A DNA stretch of 64,000 bases. Source: Colwellia_A sp047621305. GTDB taxonomy: Bacteria; Pseudomonadota; Gammaproteobacteria; Enterobacterales; Alteromonadaceae. The notes beneath the pieces are model-generated. The model ran no database searches. It was not told the origin of the DNA and saw only the letters and a program-made list of their open reading frames with translations. Shown in pieces: positions 38,076 through 46,852 of the stretch (position 1 is the first letter of the stretch; each line of letters starts with the position of its first letter). The position numbers and the translations under genes were made by a program. The stretch is from assembly GCA_047621305.1 (NCBI GenBank), contig JBLHNB010000009.1:25271-89270 (forward strand), written 5' to 3'.

Positions 38076-39653
38076 TTAAACAATTTTATTTTGATTAATT
38101 AAGTTAATACTTTCTTCAGCAAAACCGACCCCCGCTTCATTATAAAAGTTAAATACTTTATCGACACCTAAGGATTCTATTTCTTCTCTTTCATCATCAA
38201 ATCGTGCGATAGCTGCGATTTTTCCGCTATAGTTTGCATTGCGTAATTGATGGCTCACCGTCTTTACATCTAGTACGGAAGGCGTTGCCAATAAAACTAA
38301 TTTTATTTTATTGATATTGATATTTTCCCAAAAGTCTGGGTCTTCAGCATCGCCAACAAAAGCTTGAACGTCTTTGCTATTGAGCCAAGCAATTTTTTCT
38401 TGGTCTGCATCAAGTCCCCATGCTTGCTTAGGCAATTGTAAGTCAAGGGCCTTGTATGCGCCCATACCAACACGGCCCATGCCAATAACAACAATGGGCG
38501 CATCACAAGGCTGACAAAAGTCATCTTCTGGCAGTTTTTGTGATTGTTCATACTTTTTGAAGAAATCCTTGTTGTCAGTGTAAAATTGGTGAGCAACATT
38601 ATAAGCCACGTTCGTAATGACAAAAGATAAGGAAACCGCTAAAGATAAAATGATGAGCCACTCGGTGGTTAACCAGCCAGACTTAGTACTTAAAGATGCA
38701 ATGATTAAACCAAACTCACTGAAATTACTTAATGCTAAGGCGGCTAAATAGGAGGTTCTTCCTCTGAGCTTTAACTTGGTAAATAAATAGAAGAACAGAA
38801 TGAACTTTATTGGTATTAATAGCGTCAATAATGCTGCAATACCAAGCATTTCTATTGTGGGTAAGGCGGTAAAACCGATAGATAAAAAGAAGCCAATCAA
38901 GAACAAATCTTTAAACCCCATCAAGGATTTATTTATTTCACTGGCTTTGCTGTGTGAGGCTAAATACATACCCACTAATAAAGCCCCTAAATCACCCTTT
39001 ATACTAACCAACTCGAATAGTTCATATGAACCTAAAGCTAGGAAAAAACCAGTCAAAGGGATCAATTCGCCATGGCCTACTTGGTCGATAAGTTTATTCA
39101 TTAATGGTCTAGCAAAAAATGCGAGTAATAATAACAGAGCCCATAATGTTGGTGTTTTTCCGGTTGCTATGACTAAAAAAGCCACCGCAACAATATCTTG
39201 CATAACTAAAATACCAATGGCTAATTTACCGTGACGGGTTCGCATTTCACCGTGGTCTTCCATTAATTTAACAACACAAACAGTACTACTGAAACTTAAA
39301 GCTAATACGATCAATGCTGAGGCACTATTTGATAAATCAGTAAAATACCCAAGCATGGCTAAGGTTAACAGCTTAATTACAAAGAAAATGCTCGCTAACC
39401 AAAGTACACTATGAGTTAGACTACCCAACCACACTTCTTTTTTCATCAAGTCTTTAATGTTGAGCTTTAAACCTATCGTAAACAACATTAAGGTTATACC
39501 TAAATTAGCCAGAGTATAAATACTTTCATCGGCGCTAAAACCTAAAAAGTTCAATAGAAAACCAGCGAATAAATAGCCAACAGAAGGGGGTAATGATATT
39601 GATTTTGCCGAGAGGCCACAGCCAAAGGCAAAAAGTATCCAAATAAAGTCCAT
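38076..39653 (-). CDS. KefB/YbaL-type cation:proton antiporter with RCK domain
   Basis: 525 residues: about 12 TM helices (residues 1-365, CPA2 Na+/H+ exchanger fold) followed by a TrkA-N/RCK nucleotide-binding domain from ~385 (APIVVIGMGRVGMGAYKALD, then DAEDPDF and the closing helices). No TrkA-C domain follows. Likely K+ or Na+ efflux gated by a nucleotide. GAGATTTAC precedes the ATG. A single-gene unit. Confidence 0.88.
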   Translation of the reverse strand: MDFIWILFAFGCGLSAKSISLPPSVGYLFAGFLLNFLGFSADESIYTLANLGITLMLFTIGLKLNIKDLMKKEVWLGSLTHSVLWLASIFFVIKLLTLAMLGYFTDLSNSASALIVLALSFSSTVCVVKLMEDHGEMRTRHGKLAIGILVMQDIVAVAFLVIATGKTPTLWALLLLLAFFARPLMNKLIDQVGHGELIPLTGFFLALGSYELFELVSIKGDLGALLVGMYLASHSKASEINKSLMGFKDLFLIGFFLSIGFTALPTIEMLGIAALLTLLIPIKFILFFYLFTKLKLRGRTSYLAALALSNFSEFGLIIASLSTKSGWLTTEWLIILSLAVSLSFVITNVAYNVAHQFYTDNKDFFKKYEQSQKLPEDDFCQPCDAPIVVIGMGRVGMGAYKALDLQLPKQAWGLDADQEKIAWLNSKDVQAFVGDAEDPDFWENININKIKLVLLATPSVLDVKTVSHQLRNANYSGKIAAIARFDDEREEIESLGVDKVFNFYNEAGVGFAEESINLINQNKIV

Positions 39654-40258
39654 GTAAATCTCTTAATTTATAATGTTATGGAGAATATTCTTATTTTATT
39701 GTTTCTTGGATTCAAATAAGAACTTTGGGTGAAGCATATCTTAGATATGTAAAAAAAGGACGTTTATTCTCCCTATTTTATCCTAAACTTACATTCTCAT
39801 GCAAACCTGCTCCTTGAGGTACTTTGTGAATATACCATCACACTTCTAGCTGTTTATTGAAACGGCTATATATAGGTTGGCAGAAATATCTATTAGCATT
39901 GCCAGCTAACTACATTGACCCAAACTAGCCAAATACATTTAACCCTACCGCACCAACTTTCTAATTAATTTTTGATTGATTTTACTCTGATTAATATATG
40001 TCTGATTAGTTTTATCATATTTGCTTATCTACGCACTGCCCATCTTCCTTGATTGATATTTTTGATTTGTTAATCTAATCTTTATGTAATTCATTGAAAT
40101 AATTAATTGATCATTCTAAGGCGGAATAAATATCCAATACCTGCGTTGCTTTCAATCCCATAAGCCTTATTTGAAAAATCGATGGGCTACACATTATTTA
40201 TATATGCTAAGTCTTATTCCGTAATAGCTTTACCTGAAAAATTCAAGAGAGCAAAAAA
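39654..40258. other. 605-bp gap before the chemoreceptor
   Basis: Holds one truncated repeat copy (40091-40162). The remaining AT-rich sequence contains several TTTTTGATT/AATTAATTT tracts but no gene or clear regulatory site that I can support. Confidence 0.45.
40091..40162 (+). repeat. Dispersed palindromic repeat, copy F (half only)
   Basis: Matches the left half of copy D (TTGAAATAATTAAT... TGCGTTGCTTTCAATCCCATA) and stops inside the core. Confidence 0.65.
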
Positions 40259-42274
40259 ATGTACGTTATTTTACGTCCCGCCACCAATTTGATGAATAAG
40301 TTAACTTATCTGAAAAAGTTTAGTTTAATTAGTTTTATCTTTTTAGTGCCTTTATTAATTCTCGCTTATATGCAGCTAAAAACCTTTCATGAGGCTGAAG
40401 AAGTTACTCGAAAAGAGTTAAACGGTTTAATAGAATTGCGCAGTACTTTATTTTTAGTGGATATAGCAACCGAACGTAACGATTTAATTTTTATACGTGG
40501 TGACGATATACGTACCAGTGTAAGTTTGACTGAACGTATCAAACAAAAAACGTCTGATTATATTGAATTGCTAAAAACAATCGAAAAATATGCATTAATT
40601 AATGATCACACTAGTACTCTGTCTTTAATCAAAAATTTAACTAATGAAATCGAGCTTGACCGTACTAAAGACACAGCGACAATGAGTGCGGTTGAAAAGT
40701 ATGAGGTGTTTAATCAATCCGTAGCAAATACTTGGAATCTTGTTCGTTCTACAGCAAACGACGCGGGATTAACTAGAGACGATAATTCAAAAGTTTTCTT
40801 TTTAATGGAGTTGATTATTGACGACCTAGAGCTCGTCATTAAACACCAAGGTATGCAGAGAAGTTTCGCTAGTGCAGCTTTTAAATCCGGCCGGTTATCA
40901 AGTCAAGAATATGAAGCTTTTGATAAGCTTTTATCTTTTTTAGATAAAGACGCTGCGAGTATAGCGCTAGCACTAAAGCCTTTATCCAGTGATACCTTGT
41001 TAAAAGATATTAGTGCTAAAGTTATTGAACAATTACAACTTAATGTGAATGCATTAGACGATATTATTTTGAATGAAAAATTTGATCAGCCTTGGAACAA
41101 TTATTTTGATAATGGATTGCCCGCATTAAAAGTCATTAATGATTTTTTAAATCAATCAATCAAATCAATTGAAGGTGATTTGCAATTAAGGGCTGCAAAG
41201 CAGCGGCAAGACTTTTATGTTCTGCTGATTTCCTGCCTCCTCGTTTTAGTTTTTGTAAGTTATTTAATGCTAGGCTTTAACTTATCTGTTCGAAGTGGTA
41301 TCGATACCATTTTAACGGCAGCGCGTGAAGTATCTAAAGGTAACCTGACTGTAAAAGTGATCCCAAGAAGCAAAGATGAAATAGGGCAACTAGGTGAAGA
41401 ATTTAATCAAATGACCCAGCATATACGTAATCTCATCAGAGAAGTGAGTAATACGTCTGAAGTGGTTATTACACAAACCTCAAAGGTAGATGATATTGCT
41501 AACGAAAGTAGTAAAGTAATAGAGCTACAAAGTAGTGAAATAAATAAAATTACAATGTCAGTAAACGAAATGTCTATTAGTGTACAAGAAATTTCTCGTG
41601 CTACGTCAGAAGCATCTGACGCATCAATTCAGGTAAATAATGAGGCGGATTCAGGTAATAAACGGGTGGCATGCTCTTTAGAAAGTATTAAATTACTGTC
41701 GACTAATATTGACCATTCGATGAAAATGATTAATCTACTCGCTAAAGAAAGTGAAGGTATATCTGTAGTGCTTGATGTTATAAAAAACATTGCAGAACAA
41801 ACTAATTTACTTGCGCTAAATGCTGCTATTGAGGCTGCTCGTGCAGGTGAGCAAGGTCGAGGTTTTGCTGTTGTTGCTGACGAAGTAAGAACATTAGCTC
41901 AGCGAACGCAACAATCAACACAAGAAATTGAAAAAATAATACTCTGTTTACAGTCAGGGGTTTGTGATACGTCGAAGTCAATGTCAATCAGTCATGAAAA
42001 TGTAGGGATAAGTGTTTCATTATCTGAAGAGGTTGGTGATGCTTTAGGTCGTATTTCAACATCAGCTCAATCCATAGTTGATTTTAACTCTCAAATTGTT
42101 AAGGCAACAGAAGAGCAGACCATTGTTGCTCAAGAAATAGACAAAAAAATCATCATGATAAATGGCTTAACGACTAAAACATCCATAGGGGCAAAAGAGA
42201 CCGCTAAATCATTAGATAATATGGTTGAACAAACAAACCGTTTAAAAGAAGTTCTCCACACATTTAGAATTTAA
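40259..42274 (+). CDS. Methyl-accepting chemotaxis protein
   Basis: 671 residues. TM1 (~20-38), a ~280-residue all-helical periplasmic sensor, TM2 (~318-342, LLISCLLVLVFVSYLMLGF), HAMP (~343-395, with KDEIGQLGEEFNQM) and the signalling domain with the hairpin tip EQTNLLALNAAIEAARAGEQ. The sensor resembles long four-helix or helical bimodular types but the ligand is not predictable. No CheA/CheW gene is nearby. ATG at 40259 follows AAGAGAG. Confidence 0.92.
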   Translation: MYVILRPATNLMNKLTYLKKFSLISFIFLVPLLILAYMQLKTFHEAEEVTRKELNGLIELRSTLFLVDIATERNDLIFIRGDDIRTSVSLTERIKQKTSDYIELLKTIEKYALINDHTSTLSLIKNLTNEIELDRTKDTATMSAVEKYEVFNQSVANTWNLVRSTANDAGLTRDDNSKVFFLMELIIDDLELVIKHQGMQRSFASAAFKSGRLSSQEYEAFDKLLSFLDKDAASIALALKPLSSDTLLKDISAKVIEQLQLNVNALDDIILNEKFDQPWNNYFDNGLPALKVINDFLNQSIKSIEGDLQLRAAKQRQDFYVLLISCLLVLVFVSYLMLGFNLSVRSGIDTILTAAREVSKGNLTVKVIPRSKDEIGQLGEEFNQMTQHIRNLIREVSNTSEVVITQTSKVDDIANESSKVIELQSSEINKITMSVNEMSISVQEISRATSEASDASIQVNNEADSGNKRVACSLESIKLLSTNIDHSMKMINLLAKESEGISVVLDVIKNIAEQTNLLALNAAIEAARAGEQGRGFAVVADEVRTLAQRTQQSTQEIEKIILCLQSGVCDTSKSMSISHENVGISVSLSEEVGDALGRISTSAQSIVDFNSQIVKATEEQTIVAQEIDKKIIMINGLTTKTSIGAKETAKSLDNMVEQTNRLKEVLHTFRI

Positions 42275-42364
42275 CTGTCAAAATATCTCAATTATAAAGG
42301 TGCTTCAATATCAGCTAAAAAAGCTTGTTACAGTGTCATCTTCCATAGACACAACCAGAATAGG

Positions 42365-42525
42365 TATACCCATAATCATTCAAGCTGCTCGTTTTTATAA
42401 GTCTAAAGCTTTCATCTACTGCGTTGCTTTCAATCCCAATAGCTCACTATTGCTCAATCAAGCGCCTTGTACCTAAAAATCTTAGCCATTTTAACATTCA
42501 TGCATTTTAAAATGGTACGGGTATA
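42365..42525. repeat. Dispersed palindromic repeat, copy G
   Basis: 161 bp from TATACCC to GGGTATA with core TTTCAATCCCAATAGCTCAC. The half reading CATCTACTGCGTTGC matches copy C, the other half (CTTAGCCATTTTAACATTC) also resembles copy C. Fills most of the 427-bp gap after the chemoreceptor. Confidence 0.75.
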
Positions 42526-42701
42526 CTAGGTAACTATTTTTAATGAGATTATTTGGTGTGCTAGTATGGTTTTCGGTGAGGGATATTATTACCTCCAATA
42601 ATATCGATAAGAGTTATTATCTTCTCTTTCAATAAGCGTCTTAATTAGGTTGAGTAATCAGGTGCGTAAGTACCTCTATAACTTTAAAAGGAATAATTAA
42701 A

Positions 42702-43187
42702 GTGACACATGCCTTCAAAGTACAACATCGACAATTTAAATTCTCAATGACCTTTAATAAACTTATATCATTGATTTTTTTATTAGTGATAAGTTATTTT
42801 GGATTTGTAAGATATATTTCGAATAAAACTGAGCAAACAGAAGCCTCGGCTTTTATTTTAGCTCCTCAAGTTAATGATATTTATTTTTTAGACGTCAGAC
42901 TACTCAGTGATAAATTAGAACGTAAAGAAAAATATAAATTAGCCAAAGTTGTACGTGTTTCTGGTGATAACGTCGGTATTGTTTATGGACGGTTTTTCTA
43001 TCAATGGCAATATGCCGTTGTAAATAGTATTCAATATGGTGATTTAAGTAACAATGATTATTTTAAGGCAATCCCCGATTATATTTCCTTTAGCAAAATT
43101 AAAGAAATGAAGAATAATAGGGCTATTTATTTAGTTAAAAGGCCTACCCGAAATAAACTTTATGGTAATTTTGTTAGTCCCGAATAA
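42702..43187 (+). CDS. Small membrane-anchored protein of unknown function
   Basis: 161 residues. GTG start at 42702 after AAAAGGA with good spacing; an internal ATG (MTFNKLISL) is an alternative. One TM helix (~22-38, ISLIFLLVISYFGFVRYI) leads to a ~120-residue extracytoplasmic domain rich in aromatic and basic residues (YIVYGRFFYQWQYAVV). I do not recognise the family. Between a chemoreceptor and an ABC exporter operon, with no clear link to either. Confidence 0.6.
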   Translation: MTHAFKVQHRQFKFSMTFNKLISLIFLLVISYFGFVRYISNKTEQTEASAFILAPQVNDIYFLDVRLLSDKLERKEKYKLAKVVRVSGDNVGIVYGRFFYQWQYAVVNSIQYGDLSNNDYFKAIPDYISFSKIKEMKNNRAIYLVKRPTRNKLYGNFVSPE

Positions 43188-43364
43188 ACGTAGATCTCTA
43201 ATGGCAGTATTGTCGCAGCAACTGGTGTAGGTTTGTACAAAAGATCAGTTTTCGTGTCTTTAGCCCTCTTTTAATGAACAAAAGCCATCTGATTTTATGA
43301 TACGTTGTTAAGGGTTTTAGATATCAGCAGCCACGCCACAAAACCTACCAGCAGCTATTCTCCA

Positions 43365-43397
43365 GTCTAAGGTGAGGTGATATACCTCACCTTAGAC
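43365..43397. terminator. Strong 14-bp perfect hairpin between convergent genes
   Basis: Arms GTCTAAGGTGAGGT and ACCTCACCTTAGAC around GATAT. It lies between the 3' ends of the 161-residue protein gene and the ABC permease gene. Neither side has a long T-run, so it may instead stabilise 3' ends. The rest of this 312-bp gap shows no gene. Confidence 0.45.
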
Positions 43398-43499
43398 GTG
43401 GAAAAAAGTAAAATGTTATAGGTATAAATTATGCGTCCCAAGTACAGCATTACCGCGCGAGCGGTTTAGTTCTTTGAACCGAGATAGTCGACGTTAACA

Positions 43500-45041
43500 T
43501 CAAAGGTTACCTTGTGATTTTTTAGCCCTAAGTGTTAGCATTAATAAACTTATTGAAATAGCTAAAAAGTAATAAGGCATTCCTGCTTGCCAACTTACTT
43601 CGCTATTAACACCAAAAAAGTCTAGATACAAAGCCGTTTGAATAGGCCCCATGTACCACATTGCAGTGTAGAGCATTTCAAAGGTTCGCTTTGTTCCAGT
43701 GAATGTTCCACAAAAATAGGCAAGTGATACGCTAAATGAAATAGCTATAATGACTTGAATGAGTAACATCCACTCAGCCATAACAGTAAAACGAACCACA
43801 CTGCCTATACTTGCCATTGCTAATAATACCCACGCTGCAGAGTAGCTGCTTAAACTTTGTAATATAACTGACTTTTTACTGTAGGTTATTAACTCTAACG
43901 TATTCGCTTGTTTTTCTAACTGACCCAGTTGCGACAGGACTAAAACACACCATAACCATGATATTGGTAAAATTATACTGACCAGTAATTGCTGACTAAT
44001 AAAGAGTTGAATGATATTTAACGTTAAAAGACCTAACCCCCAATAAATTGAATGGTCTTTCAGTAATAATTTCAACTCTAAACGTAATAAACGTGTAAAA
44101 GAAAAAGGTTGGGTTAGCAGAGCAAATAAAGCATCTAGTCGACAGATAATTTGAAGGGTTAATACGTTTATTAACCATGACGGTGGTTTATTTTCAGGCA
44201 GTGCATTTCTACTAAAACGATCAAAAAATATCACCGCAAAAATAAAACAGATTAAGCAAATGATCAGTAAAGGTATTGTACTCAATAAATGCAAGGTTGT
44301 TGGTTCTAACCCTTGCCAAATAAATGTTTTTACCGATTCTGCTTCATTGACTACGCTTATGCCTATATTAGATAAACCTTGTTGCAATGGGAACCGCTCC
44401 ACAACCTCAGCCTCTATATTTGAAAGTAATGCTCCTATTCCTGAAACACTTTCAATAGTTTGAATAATGGAGCCAGCCCATAAGAAAAAGTAAACAATAT
44501 TGCCAAGCCCACCTTTAAGCCATTTGATGGATTCAAACATAATCGCCATTGAGGCAACGGCTAATAGCATGGGCAGTACAAATATTAATTGTGGCCATAT
44601 TAGCGCCCAAAGATTTATTTGATAACTTTCACCGTAGTAAAGCTGAATTAAAATAAGACTCAATAGCATAATTACCACGATAGAAACTAAAATGAATACA
44701 TTGGTGCACCATTTTGAAAATAAATAGGTCAGCTTGTTAATCTGTGTGGCAGCAATGAGTTCACAGGTCATTGATTTCCGGTCTGATTCAAGGGCGTTTT
44801 TTATTAAATAAAAACAGATGATCGGCAGGAATAGAACGTTTAACATAGCCAAACAAACACCCAACCATTCACTGTTATAAATGCCACGGTAGCCATTCAT
44901 TACAAGTGTTTGATATTGAGCATCGAGTGAAGGGAAGAAGAGTAACGTTAATATCGACATTGACAGTAATGTAACAATAAAGCTTTGTTGGCGCGTCCGT
45001 TGCTTAAAGTCAGCAAGTATACATTGCCATAATGAGTTCAT
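43500..45041 (-). CDS. ABC transporter permease
   Basis: 513 residues with about 12 hydrophobic helices in two similar halves, in the style of ABC-2 / 'copper-enzyme maturation' permeases. Its ATG shares one base with the TAA of the ATPase gene upstream (TAATG at 45043-45039), so the two are translationally coupled and form one exporter. The cargo is unknown. Confidence 0.82.
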   Translation of the reverse strand: MNSLWQCILADFKQRTRQQSFIVTLLSMSILTLLFFPSLDAQYQTLVMNGYRGIYNSEWLGVCLAMLNVLFLPIICFYLIKNALESDRKSMTCELIAATQINKLTYLFSKWCTNVFILVSIVVIMLLSLILIQLYYGESYQINLWALIWPQLIFVLPMLLAVASMAIMFESIKWLKGGLGNIVYFFLWAGSIIQTIESVSGIGALLSNIEAEVVERFPLQQGLSNIGISVVNEAESVKTFIWQGLEPTTLHLLSTIPLLIICLICFIFAVIFFDRFSRNALPENKPPSWLINVLTLQIICRLDALFALLTQPFSFTRLLRLELKLLLKDHSIYWGLGLLTLNIIQLFISQQLLVSIILPISWLWCVLVLSQLGQLEKQANTLELITYSKKSVILQSLSSYSAAWVLLAMASIGSVVRFTVMAEWMLLIQVIIAISFSVSLAYFCGTFTGTKRTFEMLYTAMWYMGPIQTALYLDFFGVNSEVSWQAGMPYYFLAISISLLMLTLRAKKSQGNL

Positions 45042-45946
45042 TAACTTGCCCTCGAAAATTGAGTTTTAGAGTGCTTTTTGCTGGTAAAGTACAAGTATGC
45101 ATCTTCTAATGATGGCGCTCTTGATATTGCTCGTTCATCAGGGCAATGGTCTGCGACAACGTTTAGCTCAACCTCGTTCTCTTTTCGGACGCTGTGGCTA
45201 ACAATAAAGTTATGCTGAAGTTGTTTTAGTTCACTGAAACTAGCGGTTAGCTGCCAACATTTATTCACAACTTTATCTTGAAGTGCGCTTGGTGATTCTG
45301 ATTGAATTAATTCACCTGCTTGCATAATTGCAATACGATCAGCAATTGACTCAACATCTGCCACTATATGAGTAGAGAATATAATACAGCGATCATCTGC
45401 TAATTCGGTTAATAACTGGCGGAAGTTTGCACGCTCTTGTGGATCTAAACCTACGGTTGGTTCATCAATAATTAGTAACTTGGGGTCATTAAGCAAAGCT
45501 TGTGCAATACCAATACGCTGTTTCATACCACCAGAGTAGCCTTTCAATGGCATGTCTGCTGCATGTGTTAAGTTAAGTGTATTGAGTAATTCTTCGCTTT
45601 TTTTATTAGCTAAAAATTCATTCAATCCTTTCATAGCTGCCATATATTGCAAAAACTCGATACCTGATAATTGGTCATATACACCAAAGTATTGAGGTAG
45701 GTAACCGAGCTCGCGTCTTAGTAATTGAGGTGTCTTAATAATATCTTGTCCTTGCCAGTAAATTTTGCCTTCGCTAGGTTTTGTAATGGTTGCTAAAATA
45801 CGCATTAAGCTAGACTTTCCTGCACCATTCGAACCTAGCAAGCCTAAAATTCCCGGCTTAACGTGCAGTGATAGCGATTTTATGGCGAATTTGGCGTTTT
45901 TTACATCTTGGTATTGATGGCTAAGTGATTGAATATCCAATAACAT
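45041..45946 (-). CDS. ABC transporter ATP-binding protein
   Basis: 301 residues. Walker A GSNGAGKSS, Q-loop YLPQYFGVYD, signature YSGGMKQR, Walker B LLIIDEPTVGLDP and the switch His in IIFSTHI are all intact. Dimerises and powers the permease encoded next. C-terminal ~70 residues form a DUF4162-like tail. No regulator gene is adjacent. Confidence 0.9.
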   Translation of the reverse strand: MLLDIQSLSHQYQDVKNAKFAIKSLSLHVKPGILGLLGSNGAGKSSLMRILATITKPSEGKIYWQGQDIIKTPQLLRRELGYLPQYFGVYDQLSGIEFLQYMAAMKGLNEFLANKKSEELLNTLNLTHAADMPLKGYSGGMKQRIGIAQALLNDPKLLIIDEPTVGLDPQERANFRQLLTELADDRCIIFSTHIVADVESIADRIAIMQAGELIQSESPSALQDKVVNKCWQLTASFSELKQLQHNFIVSHSVRKENEVELNVVADHCPDERAISRAPSLEDAYLYFTSKKHSKTQFSRAS

Positions 45947-46852
45947 TGTATTACTCGTGCAGACTAAGATAAGCTCTAAAGAGCAAATATCGCACCAAAG
46001 ATAATCACTTTTAATTCAACGGCTTAGGTTTTGTTTTGTTTAAGTTGTGAATCATTATGGTGAATTTAACTAACTGTTGGTGAAATTATTAAGGGTTATG
46101 AATCAAATAATGCATATTGGCAACAGGAATTAATATGAGTATATGGGTAGTAATAGATAAATTTAAATAGATAGTTTATCTAAAACAAAAAAAGTGCTGT
46201 AGCGAATAATTTATTACCATTAGAAACATCTGCTACCGTATAAAAGGATTGTTTGGTCGAATGTTTTGGAGTCGTAAATTTAGTTTTCTTTAGCGTTCAG
46301 AAGTCATAAGAAAATCCTCGATACTAACATCCACTTTATTAGTGACGTTGATCTTAGAATAACAAGCGCTAATGCCCTAACAGCGAAAAATATTAGTTTA
46401 CTAGTGAAAAATTAATATAGTTCAGTGATCAAAGTAAATTTACTGGCAACCTTAGATAATTATTACCTGCATTTTTGATGTGATTAATATTTACCCACAC
46501 TTACAATTGCTCACTTCTGTCATTCAATTAGTCTTATTTGATAGTTCTGGATGGAATTATTGTAAGCGCTTTATTTTTATTTCTACGTATTCCTTGCTGC
46601 GTAAATACTGTTGGACCTAGACTAATTAATAGACCCTCTTTGTGAAGCTATTTGAGCTTAAACTAAAATATTTGGTGTGAGGTAGTTCATTGTGTTTTTA
46701 CAAATTGTTTTTAATATATTCTAATGTCATTGAATGTTAATTCACACATATGTACTTTTTAGGTATGCTATGAAGAATAAAATTTATCATATTGCTGTTT
46801 TGACCCATGATTGAAGTTTTTAAATTTAATACATTCTTGTTAATTGCGAATA
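45947..46852. other. 906-bp gap upstream of the GH18-LytTR gene
   Basis: No intact gene. A LacI-like palindrome lies at 46561-46573. A minus-strand stub at 46290-46376 (SACYSKINVTNKVDVSIEDF, then stop) faintly recalls the end of a LuxR-type HTH but is too short to call. The gap is unusually long and may include the leader of the regulator gene. Confidence 0.45.
46561..46573. promoter_or_regulatory. LacI-family-type palindrome (AAGCGCTT core)
   Basis: TGTAAGCGCTTTA, with the perfect 8-bp core AAGCGCTT (46564-46571). It is about 280 bp upstream of the GH18-LytTR start. Typical of LacI-family sugar repressors, but chance occurrence cannot be excluded by eye. Confidence 0.3.

Noticed and set aside
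43425..43470. Tiny frame MRPKYSITARAV before the ABC permease end
   Set aside because: Thirteen codons, no family match; at most a scrap of a lost gene.
46290..46376. Minus-strand stub resembling the end of a LuxR-type HTH protein
   Set aside because: Only about 28 codons between stops and the similarity to the family end is too loose; recorded only in the gap description.
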